DNA of 5,275 nucleotides from the NCBI GenBank assembly GCA_028704295.1, contig JAQVLF010000037.1, positions 1 to 5,275 on the forward strand. Reading direction: 5' to 3'. Shown here in pieces: positions 4,286-5,275 of the stretch (the first letter of the stretch is position 1; each line of letters opens with the position of its first letter). A program made the position numbers and the translations under genes. The notes beneath the pieces were generated by a model. It worked only from the letters and a program-made list of their open reading frames with translations, was not told the DNA's origin and did no database searches. This DNA is from Minisyncoccota bacterium. Its GTDB lineage: Bacteria; Patescibacteriota; Minisyncoccia; Minisyncoccales; Minisyncoccaceae.

Positions 4286-5153
4286 ATTTTTGTATCTTTA
4301 TTTCAAAGTCTTTAGGGACTTTCTTCGAATATTTAATTAAATAATCTTTTGCCGTTTGAGTCATTATATCAACATTCAAATTATTTGTAAAATCTCTAAT
4401 TAAAACAGAAGGTCCAGGAAAATTTTGTGGCTCTAAAAATATATCCCCCCTTTTAAGATAGTCTTTTATCTTTTCCCCTTCTTTTTCATTTCTTGTAATA
4501 ATAAACAGTGTTTTATCCTTAAAGAACACTCTTCCTTTTGTTAAAACTTTTGCATCATTTGAATCAAATTCAGGATTAATAAAAAGCAATTCTTTTAACT
4601 TTTTTGAATATTCTTTATCTGTTAAAATACACCCTCCTGCTGGCATAGGAATATCTTTAATGTTAAATTGTTTGGCAAGCTCTAATTGTTTTTTCCTACT
4701 TTTTCCTGAAATATCATATAGTTTGTTTCTATCAATTAATCCCTTTTTTTCAGGAATTGTTTCTGGAAGTAATTTAGCCGACAATGGCCTTAAAACTAAT
4801 CCTTCCAAATTAGCTTCTTTATCAAAAAAAAGCAATTGCTCTTTGCTTTGAGAAAAAGGGCGCTGAGAAACAACTTCTCCTGTTGCAATAAAATCATATC
4901 CTTTTTCTTTCATAATCTCCCCTGCTTTTTTAAGCATTAGAAGATGACAGTCTCTACAAGGATTCATTCCCTGCCCTCTTCCATATTTAGGATTCTTAAC
5001 AATTTTTAAATGATCTTCCGTAATATCAATTTCTCCATTAAAAAAGCATGTACCAAAATTAATGGTCTCTACTTTAATGTTTTGCCTCTCTAAAATCTCT
5101 TTTACTAAAAGTGAATCCAATCCTTTTGAAAATAGTAAAAGTGCTTTTATCAT
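4275..5153 (-). CDS. PP-loop ATPase, probable tRNA thiolation enzyme (ThiI/MnmA-like)
   Basis: Probable adenylating sulfur-transfer enzyme acting on tRNA uridine. The 292 residues open with a PP-loop, LLLFSKGLDS (6-14; SKGLDS in place of SGGxDS), which binds ATP. Candidate catalytic cysteines are C66 and C69 in NPCRDC and C175 in PAGGC. The segment ATGEVVSQRPFSQ and then LRPLSAKLLPETIPE, SGKSRKKQLELAKQF and PAGGCILTD is characteristic of a family related to ThiI and MnmA, often annotated as a thiouridylase. The C-terminal part (about 200-292, with GRNE-like TRNEKE and PQNFPGPSVLIR) resembles the RNA-binding NFACT-R-type extension of that family. ATG overlaps the upstream stop as ATGA, and AGGA lies 5 bases before it. 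The modified position (s4U8 or s2U34) cannot be decided here. Confidence 0.8.
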   Translation of the reverse strand: MIKALLLFSKGLDSLLVKEILERQNIKVETINFGTCFFNGEIDITEDHLKIVKNPKYGRGQGMNPCRDCHLLMLKKAGEIMKEKGYDFIATGEVVSQRPFSQSKEQLLFFDKEANLEGLVLRPLSAKLLPETIPEKKGLIDRNKLYDISGKSRKKQLELAKQFNIKDIPMPAGGCILTDKEYSKKLKELLFINPEFDSNDAKVLTKGRVFFKDKTLFIITRNEKEGEKIKDYLKRGDIFLEPQNFPGPSVLIRDFTNNLNVDIMTQTAKDYLIKYSKKVPKDFEIKIQKYEE

Positions 5154-5275
5154 CTTTTTCCTATAAATCTATTAGCTTTTTTAAGCATAGCAATATCATT
5201 TGGAAAATTTAATTCTTTGATAGCTTGATTATATTTAATCCACTCATATCCAATATGCTCAAAAGAAACATTAAC
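5150..5275 (-). CDS. C-terminal end of a Nudix hydrolase (cut by the window edge)
   Basis: Only the last 41 codons are present. They read SFEHIGYEWIKYNQAIKELNF, followed by NDIAMLKKANRFI and a TGA stop. The pattern E-H-x-x-Y-x-W-x-x-Y-x-x-A, then a final LKKA helix, is typical of the end of Nudix proteins of the Ap4A-hydrolase or dihydroneopterin-triphosphate pyrophosphatase type, which hydrolyse nucleoside diphosphate-linked compounds. The Nudix box lies outside the window, so the assignment rests on this tail alone. It overlaps the following thiolation-type gene by 4 bases (ATGA), which implies a shared operon and coupled translation. Confidence 0.6.
   Translation of the reverse strand, partial: VNVSFEHIGYEWIKYNQAIKELNFPNDIAMLKKANRFIGKR

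Noticed and set aside
4660..4851. 63-codon plus-strand open frame
   Set aside because: It is antisense to conserved parts of the thiolation-type gene, with a low-complexity translation rich in S, L and F.

Overview
The window looks like a piece of a Patescibacteria (Candidate Phyla Radiation) chromosome, most likely from a Parcubacteria-type lineage. The base composition is AT-rich and the genes are packed, with overlaps of 4 to 11 bases. Most starts lack a Shine-Dalgarno sequence, ArgRS carries a TVGN form of the HIGH motif, and there is a LamG-domain type IV pilin-like gene and a solitary PemK/MazF-like gene. All of these are common in that group. UGA is used as a stop (smpB and the Nudix gene), which argues against the Gracilibacteria-type code in which UGA is glycine. 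Family assignments were made by reading motifs; no database search was run.

Left part, minus strand: the 5' half of argS runs off the left edge. Upstream of it lies a PemK/MazF-like toxin gene broken by a +1 frameshift. The short gap between them carries, on the plus strand, an exact-consensus sigma70-type promoter (TTGACA, 17 bp, TGG-TATAAT). About 30 bp beyond its predicted start site is a strong intrinsic terminator, so a stand-alone RNA of about 50 nt is predicted.

Centre, plus strand: smpB, ssrA (tmRNA), infC, rpmI and rplT follow one another with almost no space and end at a good terminator. The tmRNA can be folded completely: tRNA-like ends with a G3.U wobble, P2, four pseudoknots, a P5 hairpin, and a tag reading frame for GNLFSQKELAFA. 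Its first 8 nt are the last codons and stop of smpB, and its 3' end lies 7 nt before the infC start. The cluster therefore joins ribosome rescue (SmpB and tmRNA) with translation initiation (IF3) and two 50S proteins. tmRNA maturation would cut the shared transcript at the edges of both neighbouring coding regions.

Right part, minus strand: the end of a Nudix hydrolase gene, a PP-loop tRNA-thiolation-type enzyme, and a pilin-like LamG gene form a tightly overlapping operon that ends at the shared terminator near 3320-3350. The pilin gene is interrupted by a 13-bp tandem duplication. Removing one copy restores a continuous 301-codon frame, so this is either a recent mutation or an on/off switch.

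Most interesting points: the reversible-looking duplication in the pilin gene, the smpB/ssrA overlap, and the promoter-terminator pair beside argS.
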